A stretch of 64,000 nucleotides of DNA, taken from Paenibacillus yonginensis. GTDB lineage: Bacteria > Bacillota > Bacilli > Paenibacillales > Paenibacillaceae. The translations under genes and the position numbers were made by a program. Below the pieces are notes generated by a model. That model saw nothing but the letters and a program-made list of their open reading frames with translations. It was not told the DNA's origin and made no database searches. The stretch is taken from assembly GCF_001685395.1 (NCBI RefSeq), contig NZ_CP014167.1, positions 1,555,501-1,619,500 on the forward strand. The letters are read 5' to 3'. This document shows positions 8,986 to 18,599 of the stretch, piece after piece. Numbering within the stretch: position 1 is the stretch's first letter; each line of letters begins with the position of its first letter.

Positions 8986-9014
8986 AAAAAAACGACTTCC
9001 AAAGGAAGCCGTTT
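8986..9014 (-). terminator. Terminator after CGNR gene
   Basis: On the minus strand AAAACGGCTTCC-TTT-GGAAGTCGTTTTT forms a stem followed by a T tract. Confidence 0.85.
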
Positions 9015-9029
9015 TAGCCGATATACAGA

Positions 9030-9614
9030 TCAGGCATTCGAAGATTTTTGACTTTTAAACCGGGCAGCTTTGCTGCGGTTGCCGCATATTTTCATCGAGC
9101 ACCATTTCCGCTTGCCGCTGTCATCCATAAACAGAAGCACGCAATCGGGATTGGAGCAGTGTTTAAGCGTGCCGAGTTTGCTCTGAGCCATTAAAGACAA
9201 TGCGTCATAGGCGGCCAAGGCTATCAATACGTCAGCAGCGGTTTCACCGGCGGGTACGGGCACCAAATGGCCGGAGAGGAGTTTATATTGAAAAGGAGCT
9301 TTCTCGATCGAACGCTCCAGAAGGGCAATGAAGTCTTCGGCTATTTCTTCCCCGGCCGCGATAGACTCGAAATGTTCACGCACAATAGCACGGAATTCCA
9401 AAACCTGCTGAAATTCCTGTTCGGTTTGAATACTACGGGAACCGAGGCTTGCTTTGTAGAGAGTTCCTTCCCCCAGCATCGTATCAACCCAATGAAGCAA
9501 ATCGGCTTCCGTGAGCAGCAGCTCGTAACGGCGGCCGCGTCTTACCAGCTCGGTGTTGACCAAATCAAGAGACAGAGAACCGGCAAGCAGCGGGAATTTA
9601 TGATGATCGGTCAT
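9030..9614 (-). CDS. CGNR zinc-finger (ABATE-domain) putative regulator
   Basis: A 194-residue protein with the N-terminal ABATE fold (LAGSLSLDLVNTELVRRGRR) and a C-terminal treble-clef zinc finger, CSNPDC then WCSMKICGNRSKAARF, containing the diagnostic CGNR. These proteins are thought to be DNA-binding regulators, often of stress or efflux genes. ATG 9614 follows AGGAGATTAAGCC. Its own terminator separates it from the HPP gene downstream. Its target is not shown. Confidence 0.88.
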   Translation of the reverse strand: MTDHHKFPLLAGSLSLDLVNTELVRRGRRYELLLTEADLLHWVDTMLGEGTLYKASLGSRSIQTEQEFQQVLEFRAIVREHFESIAAGEEIAEDFIALLERSIEKAPFQYKLLSGHLVPVPAGETAADVLIALAAYDALSLMAQSKLGTLKHCSNPDCVLLFMDDSGKRKWCSMKICGNRSKAARFKSQKSSNA

Positions 9615-9833
9615 GGCTTAATCTCCTGTCTAATTTAGGATGGATATTTTTGGTGCGTCTTTGGCACAAATGGGCGCGTAGAATCATTTTATATAAGGAT
9701 GAAAGCCCAGGTCTTTTCTTATTCCGGCTAACAGTGTACTATTGGTGATGCTGTATACTGATTAGGGATTGAGAATACTTGAGAATACGGGCAGCAAGAA
9801 TCCATAACAAAAGCTTAAAGGATGAGATTGGGA

Positions 9834-10736
9834 ATGCGCAAGTTTATGTACGATTTGGAGAATCAAATTCCAAGTGAGAAGATCAAATACGATGAACCTT
9901 TAAGAAATCATACCTTTATCCGGGTAGGCGGCGAAGCGGATGTTCTGGTCCAGCCTACACGCAATGACGAAATCCAAACGGTTATCGATATCGCACGTTT
10001 AAATAAAGTGCCTTTAACGATTCTGGGCAAAGGCTCCAATACCATTATTAAAGACAAAGGCATCCGGGGCATTACCCTGTCTCTCAGTCATTTTAATCAA
10101 ATTGAAGTCAGCGGCTGTGAAATCAAGGCGCAGAGCGGCGCCGATATTATCGCTGTGTCGAGAACCGCACTGGACCACGCTTTGACCGGGCTGGAGTTTG
10201 CCTGCGGGATTCCGGGCAGCGTTGGAGGGGCGCTTTATATGAATGCGGGGGCGTACGGCGGACAGGTTTCGGATGTGCTGAAGAGCGCTCATGTACTGAC
10301 CCGTGAGGGTGAACTGCTGCATTTATCCAATGAAGAGATGGAGCTGGGTTACCGGAAAAGTATTTTCCGCAGCGACCGGTATATCATTCTTGATGCGGTA
10401 TTTGAGCTGAAGCAGGGCGATCAGGCTCTCATTGCCGCTAAGATGGAAGAGCTGACGATCGCGAGAGAATCCAAGCAGCCGCTGGAATACCCATCATGTG
10501 GAAGTGTATTTAAACGGCCGGAGGGATATTTTGCCGGAAAGCTGATTCAGGATTGTCAGCTGCAGGGAACCCGGATCGGCGGGGCTGAGGTTTCCACCAA
10601 ACATGCCGGTTTTATCGTTAATGTTGACCATGCAACCGCTCAGGATTACCTCGATTTGATCCAACACATTCAGCAGAAGGTGCGCGAGAAATTTCAGGTT
10701 GAGCTGGAGACCGAGGTCATCACCTTGGGAGAATAA
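9834..10736 (+). CDS. murB: UDP-N-acetylenolpyruvoylglucosamine reductase
   Basis: MurB reduces the enolpyruvyl ether of UDP-GlcNAc with NADPH and FAD to give UDP-MurNAc, the second committed step of peptidoglycan synthesis. The FAD-binding PP-loop region shows RVGGEADVL, LGKGSNTII and CGIPGSVGGALYMNAGAYGG. YRKSIFR and PSCGSVFKRPEG mark the catalytic C-terminal domain with its proton-donor Ser, and ELETEVITLG holds the last catalytic Glu. It lacks the extra domain of E. coli MurB, so it is the shorter type II. ATG 9834 is preferred over ATG 9822 because the AAAGG at 9817-9821 abuts the latter. Confidence 0.93.
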   Translation: MRKFMYDLENQIPSEKIKYDEPLRNHTFIRVGGEADVLVQPTRNDEIQTVIDIARLNKVPLTILGKGSNTIIKDKGIRGITLSLSHFNQIEVSGCEIKAQSGADIIAVSRTALDHALTGLEFACGIPGSVGGALYMNAGAYGGQVSDVLKSAHVLTREGELLHLSNEEMELGYRKSIFRSDRYIILDAVFELKQGDQALIAAKMEELTIARESKQPLEYPSCGSVFKRPEGYFAGKLIQDCQLQGTRIGGAEVSTKHAGFIVNVDHATAQDYLDLIQHIQQKVREKFQVELETEVITLGE

Positions 10737-10946
10737 GCTTACGGCGGGAAGCGGGATCCTCAGCAATAATAGGGGCCCGTTTCTTCTTGTTGGCCAATTA
10801 GTCTAGTCCGCCTGGTGAAGGGGCATTGCCAGAAGGCAGCGGATGGGGGTAAGATGAAACCAGCAAAACCGGCTGGCGTTCCGTTTCGGGAAAGAGGCGT
10901 AATTTCTGCAGCCGGGACACTATCGAGGGTTCAGGAGGTTTGTTGA

Positions 10947-11744
10947 ATGCGCATACAATTGAATCGTTTTCCAAACGGCCTAAGCAAAGCGTTGACCGTA
11001 AGCTTTGATGACGGGCGGGATTACGACCATAAATTAGTACAGAAATTAAACCAATACGGCATTCGGGGAACTTTTCACCTGAACAGCGGAAAGCTGGGAG
11101 AAGCGGGCCATCTGAAGAAGGAGGAAATTGAGCCGCTCTTCCGAGGACATGAAGTTTCCGTGCATACCGTCCATCATCCGTCTTTGCCTGAGCTGCCCGC
11201 GGAACAGGTTATGGAACAAATTCGGAAGGACCGGCTCGCTCTGGAGGAGCTGATCCGCTACCCGGTTAAAGGAATGAGTTATCCGTACGGGGCTTACAAT
11301 ACCGAGGTTGTAGCCTTGGTCAAAGCGGCGGGCATGGAATACGCGAGAACTGTCAACAGCCATGGTTCGTTCCATTTACCGGAGGATTGGCTCCGCTGGC
11401 ACCCTACCTGCCATCATAAAGAAATGGTAGACTACGCTGACCGGTTTATCGAACGGAAGTCCAGGCATACCGGCGTTTCACTGTTTTACGTTTGGGGCCA
11501 CAGCTATGAATTTGAAGAAGAGGGTCAGTGGGATTTAGTGGACCGATTCGGGGAAAAGATAGGCGGCCGCAGCGATATCTGGTACGCTACCAATGCCGAA
11601 ATCGTCTCTTATTGCCAGGCAGTGGAGAGATTGCGAGTATCCGCTGACAACCGGATTCTGCATAATCCGTCTGCCCAGTCTGTATGGGTCAGTGTGGAGG
11701 GAGCGGCAACCGAGGTGCCCGGCGGGCAAATGCTGCTGCTGTAG
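10947..11744 (+). CDS. Polysaccharide deacetylase-family protein
   Basis: A 265-residue protein with a NodB-type fold. Motif 1 is LTVSFDDGRDYD with the catalytic base and metal Asp; motif 2 is EVSVHTVHHPSL with the metal His residues; MSYPYGAYN follows as motif 3. Members remove acetyl groups from sugars such as chitin or peptidoglycan GlcNAc. There is no signal peptide, which argues for a cytosolic substrate or non-classical role. ATG 10947 follows CAGGAGGTTTG. Its terminator overlaps the putative ddlR control element. Confidence 0.85.
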   Translation: MRIQLNRFPNGLSKALTVSFDDGRDYDHKLVQKLNQYGIRGTFHLNSGKLGEAGHLKKEEIEPLFRGHEVSVHTVHHPSLPELPAEQVMEQIRKDRLALEELIRYPVKGMSYPYGAYNTEVVALVKAAGMEYARTVNSHGSFHLPEDWLRWHPTCHHKEMVDYADRFIERKSRHTGVSLFYVWGHSYEFEEEGQWDLVDRFGEKIGGRSDIWYATNAEIVSYCQAVERLRVSADNRILHNPSAQSVWVSVEGAATEVPGGQMLLL

Positions 11745-11745
11745 T

Positions 11746-11814
11746 GAACCACGAACGCGCTTAAAAGCGCGGTCCGTGGTTCTTTTCCTTTTTTAAGCGG
11801 ATATGGCATGATGG
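11746..11814 (+). promoter_or_regulatory. GAACCAC palindrome plus CATGATGG module upstream of ddlR (also terminator of the deacetylase gene)
   Basis: GAACCACGA at 11746 and GTGGTTC ending at 11782 form a 37-nt imperfect palindrome with an inner CGCGC hairpin and T-rich 3' flank, so it can end transcription from the deacetylase gene. Exactly 24 nt later is CATGATGG (11807-11814). The same geometry recurs upstream of alr at 15840-15908, pointing to a shared regulatory element. Confidence 0.5.
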
Positions 11815-11833
11815 GGTTGGAGGGGAGTGCAAG

Positions 11834-13297
11834 ATGTTTAACGATTTTAAAATACAGGATGAGGACCGGCCGGCCTACATCCAGGTGAAAGAATATTTGA
11901 AGCGGCTGATCGCCAAGGGGGCGCTGCAGGAGAATCAGAAGCTGCCTTCCACAAGGGAAATGAGCGTCCTGCTTGCCGTGAGCCGCAATACGATCTTGGC
12001 CGCGTATTCCGACCTTGAGGAGGAGGGGCTGATTTATGCCTTGAAGGGGAAGGGGAGCTACGTGGCAGGGGTTCACCGGACGTCCGAGGAATCACAGCCC
12101 GCTCTGCAAACCGACTGGTCTGCCCGGGTGAGCGGTTATGCCCGGAAAGCTGTGGAGCTGGACCGCATGAAGAACGGAATTCGGACACCGAGAAGAAGCA
12201 CGATTTCGTTCACCAGTATAGCACCGGATGAGCAGCTGTTTGATCTGGACCATGTCAAGCGGGCGTTTCTTGACAGAATGGCTTTGGAAGGCCATGTTCT
12301 GCTGAATTACGGTTATGCCAAGGGATATAAACCGCTGATCGAGCTGCTGATGCGTTATATGGAGCAAAAAGGCGTAGAGCTGGAAGGGAAGGATCTGCTG
12401 ATTACCAGCGGGTTCACGGAAGGTTTCGATATTGTCCTGTCCGCCCTGCACCGGAGACATGGAGCCGTCTTATGCGAGAATCCAACCCATCAGACCGCGA
12501 TCAAAAATTTAAAGCTGAACGGCTTTGACGTAACGGGAATCGAAATGGAGCATGACGGCATCCATCTGGGGAAGCTGAAAGAAGCTTTGATGGAGCGGGC
12601 CTATGACTGTGCTTATCTGGTGCCTTCCTATCACAATCCGACGGGGATTGTCACTTCGCCGGCCAAAAGGATCGCGCTCATGAAGCTGATGGCTGAATAT
12701 CAGATTCCAGTAATTGAAGACGGCTTTAACGAGGAGCTCCGCTATTCAAGCTCACATGCCTTGCCTTTAATGTCGATTGGAGGGCGAGGAAACGGCGTTG
12801 TTTATCTCGGCAGCTTCTCCAAGGTGCTGTTTCCCGGTCTGCGGGTAGGCTGGGTGCTGGCCGACAAGCAGCTGATCGATTATTTGGAAAGCATCAAGCG
12901 GGCGAGAAGCATTCATACCTCCACCATTGACCAGGCGATCCTGTTCCAATACCTGCATAATGGTCACCTCGACAAGTATTTGAAAAGAGCCCGCTTCGAA
13001 TATAAGAAGAAATACGAATGGACCCGTCAATGCTGTGAAAAATATTTGCCTGACGCCAGATTGTCGGGGGATGGCGGGCTTCATCTATTTCTGGAATTTG
13101 CTCCGGGGTTTGATACTCACAAGCTTCTTGCAAGTTGTTCGGAGCAAGGAGTTGTTTTTACGCCGGGCGATATGTTCTATACCGACGGCAGCGGCAGAAA
13201 CACGATGCGCATCGGGTTCTCAAGAGTGAGCCTGGAGGATATCGAGGAAGGGCTGCGCATCATAGGGGCAACGGCGCGAATGCAAGGCCAAAAATAA
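11834..13297 (+). CDS. ddlR: MocR-family PLP-dependent regulator, probable DdlR
   Basis: A 487-residue fusion of a GntR winged helix (residues 13-75; PAYIQVKEYLKRLI, LPSTREMSVLLAVSRNTI) to an aminotransferase domain. YLGSFSKVLFPGLRVGW carries the PLP lysine; PSYHNPTGIVTS and EDGFNEELRY are other landmarks. It lies 66 bp upstream of ddl in the same direction. In Brevibacillus brevis a MocR protein, DdlR, activates the adjacent ddl gene; this gene has the same position and architecture. The function is inferred from that context. ATG 11834 follows GGAGGGGAGTGCAAG. Confidence 0.8.
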   Translation: MFNDFKIQDEDRPAYIQVKEYLKRLIAKGALQENQKLPSTREMSVLLAVSRNTILAAYSDLEEEGLIYALKGKGSYVAGVHRTSEESQPALQTDWSARVSGYARKAVELDRMKNGIRTPRRSTISFTSIAPDEQLFDLDHVKRAFLDRMALEGHVLLNYGYAKGYKPLIELLMRYMEQKGVELEGKDLLITSGFTEGFDIVLSALHRRHGAVLCENPTHQTAIKNLKLNGFDVTGIEMEHDGIHLGKLKEALMERAYDCAYLVPSYHNPTGIVTSPAKRIALMKLMAEYQIPVIEDGFNEELRYSSSHALPLMSIGGRGNGVVYLGSFSKVLFPGLRVGWVLADKQLIDYLESIKRARSIHTSTIDQAILFQYLHNGHLDKYLKRARFEYKKKYEWTRQCCEKYLPDARLSGDGGLHLFLEFAPGFDTHKLLASCSEQGVVFTPGDMFYTDGSGRNTMRIGFSRVSLEDIEEGLRIIGATARMQGQK

Positions 13298-13363
13298 GTT
13301 TGAAATTCAACAGCAAGCCATCGGAAATTCGTCAGGAGATCATAACAACGGGGAGGAAACGAC

Positions 13364-14296
13364 ATGAAAGTAGGTGTGATTATGGGAGGCAGCTCGTCGG
13401 AACGGGAGGTTTCGCTGATGACCGGCCAAGAAATGCTGGCTAACCTGGATCCGGTCAAATACGAGGGGATAGCCGTAGAGATTGGGCGCTTGGAGGAATT
13501 GGCGGAGCAGGTCCGGGACATTGATTTCGCTCTGCTGGCTCTGCATGGCAGCTATGGGGAAGACGGAACCGTACAGGCGGCTTTGGAAGCATTGGGAATT
13601 CCCTATTCAGGCAGCGGCGTGTTCTCCAGCCATTTATGCATGGATAAACATCTCTCCAAACAGAAGCTTCGGGCGGCCGGAATTGCTACGCCGGATTGGC
13701 TGTTCTTAAAGGGAGCGGAAAATCACCTGGCCGACGAGGTTCAAAAGCTTGGTTATCCGGTGTTCGTGAAGCCCAATACAGGAGGCTCAAGCGTGGGAGC
13801 TCTGCCTGTCACAGATGAGGTTTCGCTTCTGCCGGCGGTCCAGCAGGCTTTGGAATGGGATTCCTCCGTCCTGGTTGAGCAGTTCATCCCGGGGGAAGAA
13901 ATCACCTGCTCCATTCTGGGCGGGGAATTGCTCCCGGTTCTGGGCATTCGGCCTCGAACGACCGGGTGGTTTGATTATGAAGCCAAATATCAGATCGGCG
14001 GAGCTGAAGAGGAGGTCATTGAGCTGCCGGAGGAAATAGCCGCACAAGTGCAAACAACCGCACTGGAAACCTATCGTCTCCTGAAGTGCGGTGTTTATGC
14101 CCGTATAGATATGATGCTGAAGGATGGCATCCCTTATGTGCTTGAAGCAAATACGCTGCCCGGCATGACCCAAACCAGTCTGATGCCCAAAAGCGCAGCG
14201 GCAGCCGGGATCGGCTTCAGCCAATTGCTTGACCGGATTATCGAGCTGTCGATTCGCGAACGAAGCGAAGCTGGCAGACTGGGAAAGCCGGTTTAA
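13364..14296 (+). CDS. ddl: D-alanine--D-alanine ligase
   Basis: An ATP-grasp enzyme joining two D-alanines for the peptidoglycan stem peptide. The 310-residue length is typical of the DdlB-like form. Landmarks are MGGSSSEREVSLMTG at the N-terminus, ALHGSYGEDGTVQ, VFVKPNTGGSSVG (ATP and phosphate loop) and YVLEANTLPGMT (metal-binding Glu and Asn). ATG 13364 follows GGGGAGGAAACGAC. It is the probable target of the MocR regulator just upstream. It overlaps the convergent permease gene by 4 bp. Confidence 0.95.
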   Translation: MKVGVIMGGSSSEREVSLMTGQEMLANLDPVKYEGIAVEIGRLEELAEQVRDIDFALLALHGSYGEDGTVQAALEALGIPYSGSGVFSSHLCMDKHLSKQKLRAAGIATPDWLFLKGAENHLADEVQKLGYPVFVKPNTGGSSVGALPVTDEVSLLPAVQQALEWDSSVLVEQFIPGEEITCSILGGELLPVLGIRPRTTGWFDYEAKYQIGGAEEEVIELPEEIAAQVQTTALETYRLLKCGVYARIDMMLKDGIPYVLEANTLPGMTQTSLMPKSAAAAGIGFSQLLDRIIELSIRERSEAGRLGKPV

Positions 14297-15708
14297 ACGG
14301 CTTTTCCAATTTTCTTCCCGAGCAGCAGCAACGGATAGAACAAAATCCCGGCGACAATTAGGGCCAAACCCAGCAGGAAGGTCTTCAGATCAGCTGTCCC
14401 CGCTATAATCACCCATAAGGAATAAATGGCAGCCAAGGCTCCAATCCCCCCTTCGATCCACCGTTCTTGTACACGTAGATACGTTTCTCCGGTCACGGTA
14501 AGCTTCAGATGATAAACGGCAGCAATCAGGTAGGGCACCAGATAAGCCAGTGTTGCTATATAAATGATAAAGTCAAAGGCGGCCGAAAGGGAGCCGGAAA
14601 GGGTCGACAGCAGCAAGATTTGTCCCAGCACATTGGAGACCCATAGGGATACCTTCGGCATGCCGCTTTCGTTCTCTTTGGAGAAAGAGGGCAGGAACAC
14701 CCCCAGCTTGGCAGCCTGAAACGGGACTTCGGCACTGAGCAGCACCCAGCCTATGGTTGAGCCCAGCAGGCTGATCAGGCCAAGACCGGCCAGCCATTTG
14801 CCGCCGGCACTGCCCAGCACGGTCGATATTCCATCCACCAGCGGATTCTGGGAAGCAATCAACTGCTGCTGTGTCAGCAGCCCCATCGTAAGCAGGCTGA
14901 TTCCGATATACAGAACCAGAGAGATCAGCAGTCCGGCAATCGTGGCGCGGCGGATATCCGGCTTGCGGCGGGCCCTGGCTGCAAATACCATCGCCGATTC
15001 GACGCCGATGAACGCCCAAAGCGTAGCCACTGCAGCTCCGTTGATTTGGGAGAGCAGCCCGATGCTTGCGCCGCTTTCACTGGTGCGAGGCGCAACAAAC
15101 GGTCCGATATTGCTTTGCTGAAACGCAAATAAAGCAATGACGATAAACAGAACAAATCCGATCACCTTGGTTGCAGTCGCGATAAAGTTCAAACGTCCGG
15201 CCCCTTTGATGCCATGGAGGCAGATGGCATGTGTCCCCCACAGCAGCACGGAACAGACGATAAAGCTCAGCACGTTACCAGCCTGTAAAGACAGGCTGCC
15301 GATGGTCAGCCATACCTTATCACTGGTAAGCACCGGGAAGAAGGTGGACAAATAGCTGGTAAATGTGGTGATTACCGCCACAAAACCGGCGATATTGCCG
15401 ACCCAATACCCCCAAGTAGACATAAATCCGGCCAGAAGAGAGCCGTGCGATCCAGCGCGAAAAAGTTCCTTCGCATAAATCTGCGGTCCGCCGCTGAGTT
15501 CGGGCTTGCGCACAGCCAGGCTGCCGAAGACGAGCGCCAGCATGAGAACACCGAACCCGGTTGCAGCCCAAGCCAGCAGGACTCCGGCCGGACTGGCCGC
15601 TTCCGCCAAGGAGCGGGGAAGCATAAAAATACCGGAACCGACCATATTCCCTATTACGAGGGCGGTCAGGACCCAGAAGCCTAATTTGTGTCTGGACATG
15701 TTGTACAA
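14293..15708 (-). CDS. APC-family amino acid permease/antiporter
   Basis: A 471-residue protein with about 12-13 hydrophobic helices. The N-terminal consensus IGNMVGSGIFMLPRSLAEAA is characteristic of the basic amino acid/polyamine antiporter branch of the APC superfamily. A second conserved stretch, ATLWAFIGVESAMVFAARAR, matches TM6 of that group. Substrate is not certain; arginine/ornithine, lysine or another amino acid is possible. Starts are ambiguous: TTG 15708 lies very close to AAAGGAG, whereas ATG 15699 is 12 bases from it. It sits between ddl and alr but runs opposite to them. Confidence 0.85.
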   Translation of the reverse strand: MYNMSRHKLGFWVLTALVIGNMVGSGIFMLPRSLAEAASPAGVLLAWAATGFGVLMLALVFGSLAVRKPELSGGPQIYAKELFRAGSHGSLLAGFMSTWGYWVGNIAGFVAVITTFTSYLSTFFPVLTSDKVWLTIGSLSLQAGNVLSFIVCSVLLWGTHAICLHGIKGAGRLNFIATATKVIGFVLFIVIALFAFQQSNIGPFVAPRTSESGASIGLLSQINGAAVATLWAFIGVESAMVFAARARRKPDIRRATIAGLLISLVLYIGISLLTMGLLTQQQLIASQNPLVDGISTVLGSAGGKWLAGLGLISLLGSTIGWVLLSAEVPFQAAKLGVFLPSFSKENESGMPKVSLWVSNVLGQILLLSTLSGSLSAAFDFIIYIATLAYLVPYLIAAVYHLKLTVTGETYLRVQERWIEGGIGALAAIYSLWVIIAGTADLKTFLLGLALIVAGILFYPLLLLGKKIGKAV

Positions 15709-15839
15709 AAACTCCTTTAAGTTAAAATGATTATAATTTCGTGAATCACCAGATGAACCGACAAGTAATAATCATACACTTTCTTCTGGTAAAGCACCAG
15801 AGCAAATTTCAACCTTTTTTCATTTAGCCGAACCATACA

Positions 15840-15908
15840 GAACCACGACTGCCGACAATCCGGCGGTTTGTGGTTCTTTTCGTCTTCGCAGCCCCTGTGT
15901 CATGATGG
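15840..15908 (+). promoter_or_regulatory. GAACCAC palindrome plus CATGATGG module upstream of alr
   Basis: GAACCACGA at 15840 and GTGGTTC ending at 15876 enclose an inner hairpin; the palindrome is 37 nt, followed after 24 nt by CATGATGG (15901-15908). All these distances equal those upstream of ddlR. No plus-strand gene ends immediately before it, so it is not simply a terminator. A shared operator/promoter for D-alanine metabolism genes is inferred. Confidence 0.45.
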
Positions 15909-15954
15909 ACTTAAGCGAAAGTCAAAGACGAACAAGAAAAGAGACAGGAAGTGA

Positions 15955-17142
15955 ATGAGAACGATGGGAATGCAAATGGTAAAAGAGATGAGTACGGCGG
16001 CTGTACCGGCCGGCGCAACCCCAACTTTCTACCGGGATACCTGGGTAGAGGTGGATCTTGATCATATCGCCTGGAATATTGCTCAAATAAGAAAGCAGCT
16101 GCCTGAAGAGACAGCCTTCATCGCCGTAGTTAAGGCTAACGCTTATGGACATGGGGATGTCCAGGTTGCGGCCGCCGCTCTGGAGGCTGGTGCCTCCTAT
16201 CTGGCCGTAGCTTGCCTGGACGAAGCGCTGGCTTTAAGGGACAAGGGCATCACGGCGCCGATTCTCGTTCTGGGGGCGACCCGGCCGGTAGACGTGTCTT
16301 TGGCCGCTGCTCGCGGCATCACACTAACGATTTTTCAAAAGCAGTGGGTGAATGACGCCCGCATGCATCTGCATGACAAAGACCGGCTGAAAGTGCATGT
16401 GAAAGTCGATACCGGCATGGGCCGGATCGGCATACGAAGCTCCGAGGAGCTGACTGAAATCGAAGGTCTTATACAGGCGGACGACAGATTGGAATGGGAA
16501 GGCATTTACACCCATTTTTCGACAGCCGATGAGCCGGATACCGCTTATTTCGAGCGGCAGCTTGGCTTGTTTCAAGAGATGCTGGGCAGGTTAACAAGGC
16601 AGCCGGAAATGATCCATTGCAGCAACAGTGCGGCCGCTTTGAGATTCCCGAAAGCACGGTTTAATGCCGTAAGGGTCGGTCTGGCCATGTACGGCGTCAC
16701 TCCTTCGGATGCAGTGAAGGATGAGGCCCAGCTGCCCTTAAAAGAAGCTTTCTCCCTGCGTACGAAACTGATTCACGTCAAAAAGCTGCCCAAAGGCGAA
16801 AAGGTCGGCTATGGGGCGACTTACGAAACAGAGGAAGAGGAATGGATTGGCACTCTCCCGATAGGTTACGCGGATGGCTGGATCCGCAGGCTGCAGGGGC
16901 AGGAAGTGCTGGTGGACGGAGTACGCGCTCCTATTGTAGGGAGAATCTGCATGGATCAATGTATGATCAGGCTGCCAGCACAGGCAGCAGTTGGAACAAC
17001 GGTAACCCTGATTGGACACGCGGACACTTCCTTCATTCCGGTGGATGAAATTGCCGAGAAGCTTGAGACGATTGCTTACGAGGTCCTATGCCTAATAGGC
17101 AGCCGGGTACCGCGGATTTATAAGCGTACTCTCTTAGCATGA
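15955..17142 (+). CDS. alr: Alanine racemase
   Basis: A PLP enzyme interconverting L- and D-alanine for peptidoglycan. The N-terminal barrel has [16 protein letters not shown] with the PLP lysine; [24 protein letters not shown] and RVGLAMYGV follow. In the C-terminal beta domain VGYGATYET carries the catalytic Tyr and [12 protein letters not shown] the conserved Met-Asp segment. At 395 residues it has a 25-residue N-terminal extension relative to many Alr proteins; four in-frame ATGs occur there. ATG 15955 is chosen because AGGAAGTGA precedes it. It shares an upstream element with ddlR. Confidence 0.95.
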   Translation: MRTMGMQMVKEMSTAAVPAGATPTFYRDTWVEVDLDHIAWNIAQIRKQLPEETAFIAVVKANAYGHGDVQVAAAALEAGASYLAVACLDEALALRDKGITAPILVLGATRPVDVSLAAARGITLTIFQKQWVNDARMHLHDKDRLKVHVKVDTGMGRIGIRSSEELTEIEGLIQADDRLEWEGIYTHFSTADEPDTAYFERQLGLFQEMLGRLTRQPEMIHCSNSAAALRFPKARFNAVRVGLAMYGVTPSDAVKDEAQLPLKEAFSLRTKLIHVKKLPKGEKVGYGATYETEEEEWIGTLPIGYADGWIRRLQGQEVLVDGVRAPIVGRICMDQCMIRLPAQAAVGTTVTLIGHADTSFIPVDEIAEKLETIAYEVLCLIGSRVPRIYKRTLLA

Positions 17143-17288
17143 GCTGTTCATGTATGATCCGTTCTTACATGATTGCTTCCTGCATGATCTGTGCTGTAAA
17201 AGAACATAATACTTCTCGATTGGATGAACCAGGCAAGTGGATTTCTGGCTTGATATTTCTAAAACTCGATGAAGGAGATTAACGATTT

Positions 17289-17924
17289 ATGGCACAAGTT
17301 CTATACATCACGGCCCACCCGAACGATCATCACAGCTCCTACAGCCTGGCTGTAGGCAAAGCTTTCATTGAAGCTTACAGTGAAGCCAATCCGAACGACG
17401 AAGTCGTTCATGTTGATCTGTACAAAGAGTCGATCCCTCAAATTGATGCGGATGTGTTCGCTGGCTGGGGAAAGCTGAGATCCGGCTCCGAATTTGACCA
17501 GCTGAGTGCGGACGAGAAAGCCAAAGTCGGCCGTCTCGGCGAGCTTGTCGATCAGTTTGCTGCTGCCGATAAATACGTATTTGTTACGCCGATGTGGAAC
17601 TTCTCTTATCCGCCGGTTGTGAAGGCTTATATTGATTCCATTTGCGTAGCGGGAAAAACGTTCAAATATACGGAAAATGGTCCGGTCGGACTGCTGGGCG
17701 GCAAAAAAGCACTGCACATCCAGGCGAGCGGCAGCGTTTATTCAGAGGGTCCGATCGGTGATCTCGAAATGGCCCACCGCCATTTAAAAGTGGTGATGAG
17801 CTTTATCGGGATTCCAAATCTCGAAGGGTTATTTGCGGAAGGGATGGCCGCTATGCCGGACAAAGCGGAATCCATCAAGCAGCAGGCTATTGAGCGGGCG
17901 CATCAGCTGGCCAAAACCTTTTAA
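17289..17924 (+). CDS. azoR: FMN-dependent NADH-azoreductase
   Basis: A 211-residue flavodoxin-like quinone reductase. [17 protein letters not shown] binds the FMN phosphate, and [17 protein letters not shown] plus [10 protein letters not shown] form the isoalloxazine pocket, as in AzoR (AcpD). Such enzymes reduce azo dyes and quinones by two-electron transfer and help against electrophile stress. ATG 17289 follows GAAGGAGATTAACG. The gene appears monocistronic, ending at a stem-loop terminator. Confidence 0.9.
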   Translation: MAQVLYITAHPNDHHSSYSLAVGKAFIEAYSEANPNDEVVHVDLYKESIPQIDADVFAGWGKLRSGSEFDQLSADEKAKVGRLGELVDQFAAADKYVFVTPMWNFSYPPVVKAYIDSICVAGKTFKYTENGPVGLLGGKKALHIQASGSVYSEGPIGDLEMAHRHLKVVMSFIGIPNLEGLFAEGMAAMPDKAESIKQQAIERAHQLAKTF

Positions 17925-18015
17925 CCGGACCAACTCGCAACCGGACGGGTCCCCCATCCGTAATACGATATCCCAAAGTGGAAGAGAACAAATGAAATTC
18001 AGACCCGCTAAAGCG

Positions 18016-18045
18016 CGGTCAGGTTAAGCCTGGCTGCGTTTTTTG
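18016..18045 (+). terminator. Terminator after azoR
   Basis: CGGTCAGG pairs with CCTGGCTG (with wobble pairs) around TTAAG, then CGTTTTTT. Confidence 0.75.
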
Positions 18046-18080
18046 TTGTGTAAAATCTAGATAAAACGGCCGATTTGTAG

Positions 18081-18590
18081 GGTAGCAAAGCTGACTGGTG
18101 GATTATAGCGGTGTTTGGCGTGATTTCCTTATTGGTACAAACCATTAATCAATTCAGACTGGACCAATTAGGGTTATTGTTTCTTTCCGTCCGGTTATGA
18201 GGTGAAGGGATTTTGATCTTGAGTGTATTCCTTGTTGGATAAAGAGCTGGATTTGGGCCATTGTAAGATGATGCTTTTTGGAGAAGGCCTGGCCCAACAA
18301 GACATCAGGCAGGCAGCGGATTGGATGCTGCGAAGAAGGGATATTCAGCTTTTAGTTTTTACTGCCGTGCCCTGCCCTTCAGCGCAGGAGGTCCTTTATG
18401 TCCAACCGATATCGGAGAGATTGTCTGGCAACTCGCTGATTCTGGCGTTAAGCAAAGACGGTACGGAATCCCCGTTTATCGTAGGCCAACATTCTCTTAT
18501 GAACTTGAAAGGCGAATGCAGGAGGTTGGCCTGGATCCGATCATGCCTTTGGCGAAAGTCTCATCGTTACAAGAGACACGTATTAAAACC
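18081..18590 (+). pseudogene. Degenerate gerA-type germination gene remnants (GerAC-like)
   Basis: The clearest part is 18223-18590. One frame encodes KELDLGHCKMMLFGEGLA, DWMLRRRDIQ and ISERLSGNSLILALSKDG, all typical of the N-terminal domain of Ger(x)C lipoproteins of spore germinant receptors. It then continues one frame over, near 18485, with FSYELERRMQEVGLDPIMPL and SSLQETRIK. The signal peptide and roughly 80 N-terminal residues are missing, as is the C-terminal two thirds. A GAGGTGAAGGG and TTG near 18214 may be the old start. The open stretch 18081-18199 encodes a hydrophobic C-terminus that may be the preceding permease gene; that part is tentative. Confidence 0.65.
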
Positions 18591-18599
18591 TGTTATTCA

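Noticed and set aside
10854-10946. A 30-codon frame ending just before the deacetylase start, with GGGGGTAAG upstream
   Set aside because: It could be a leader peptide, but composition and length give no support and it contains the Shine-Dalgarno of the next gene.
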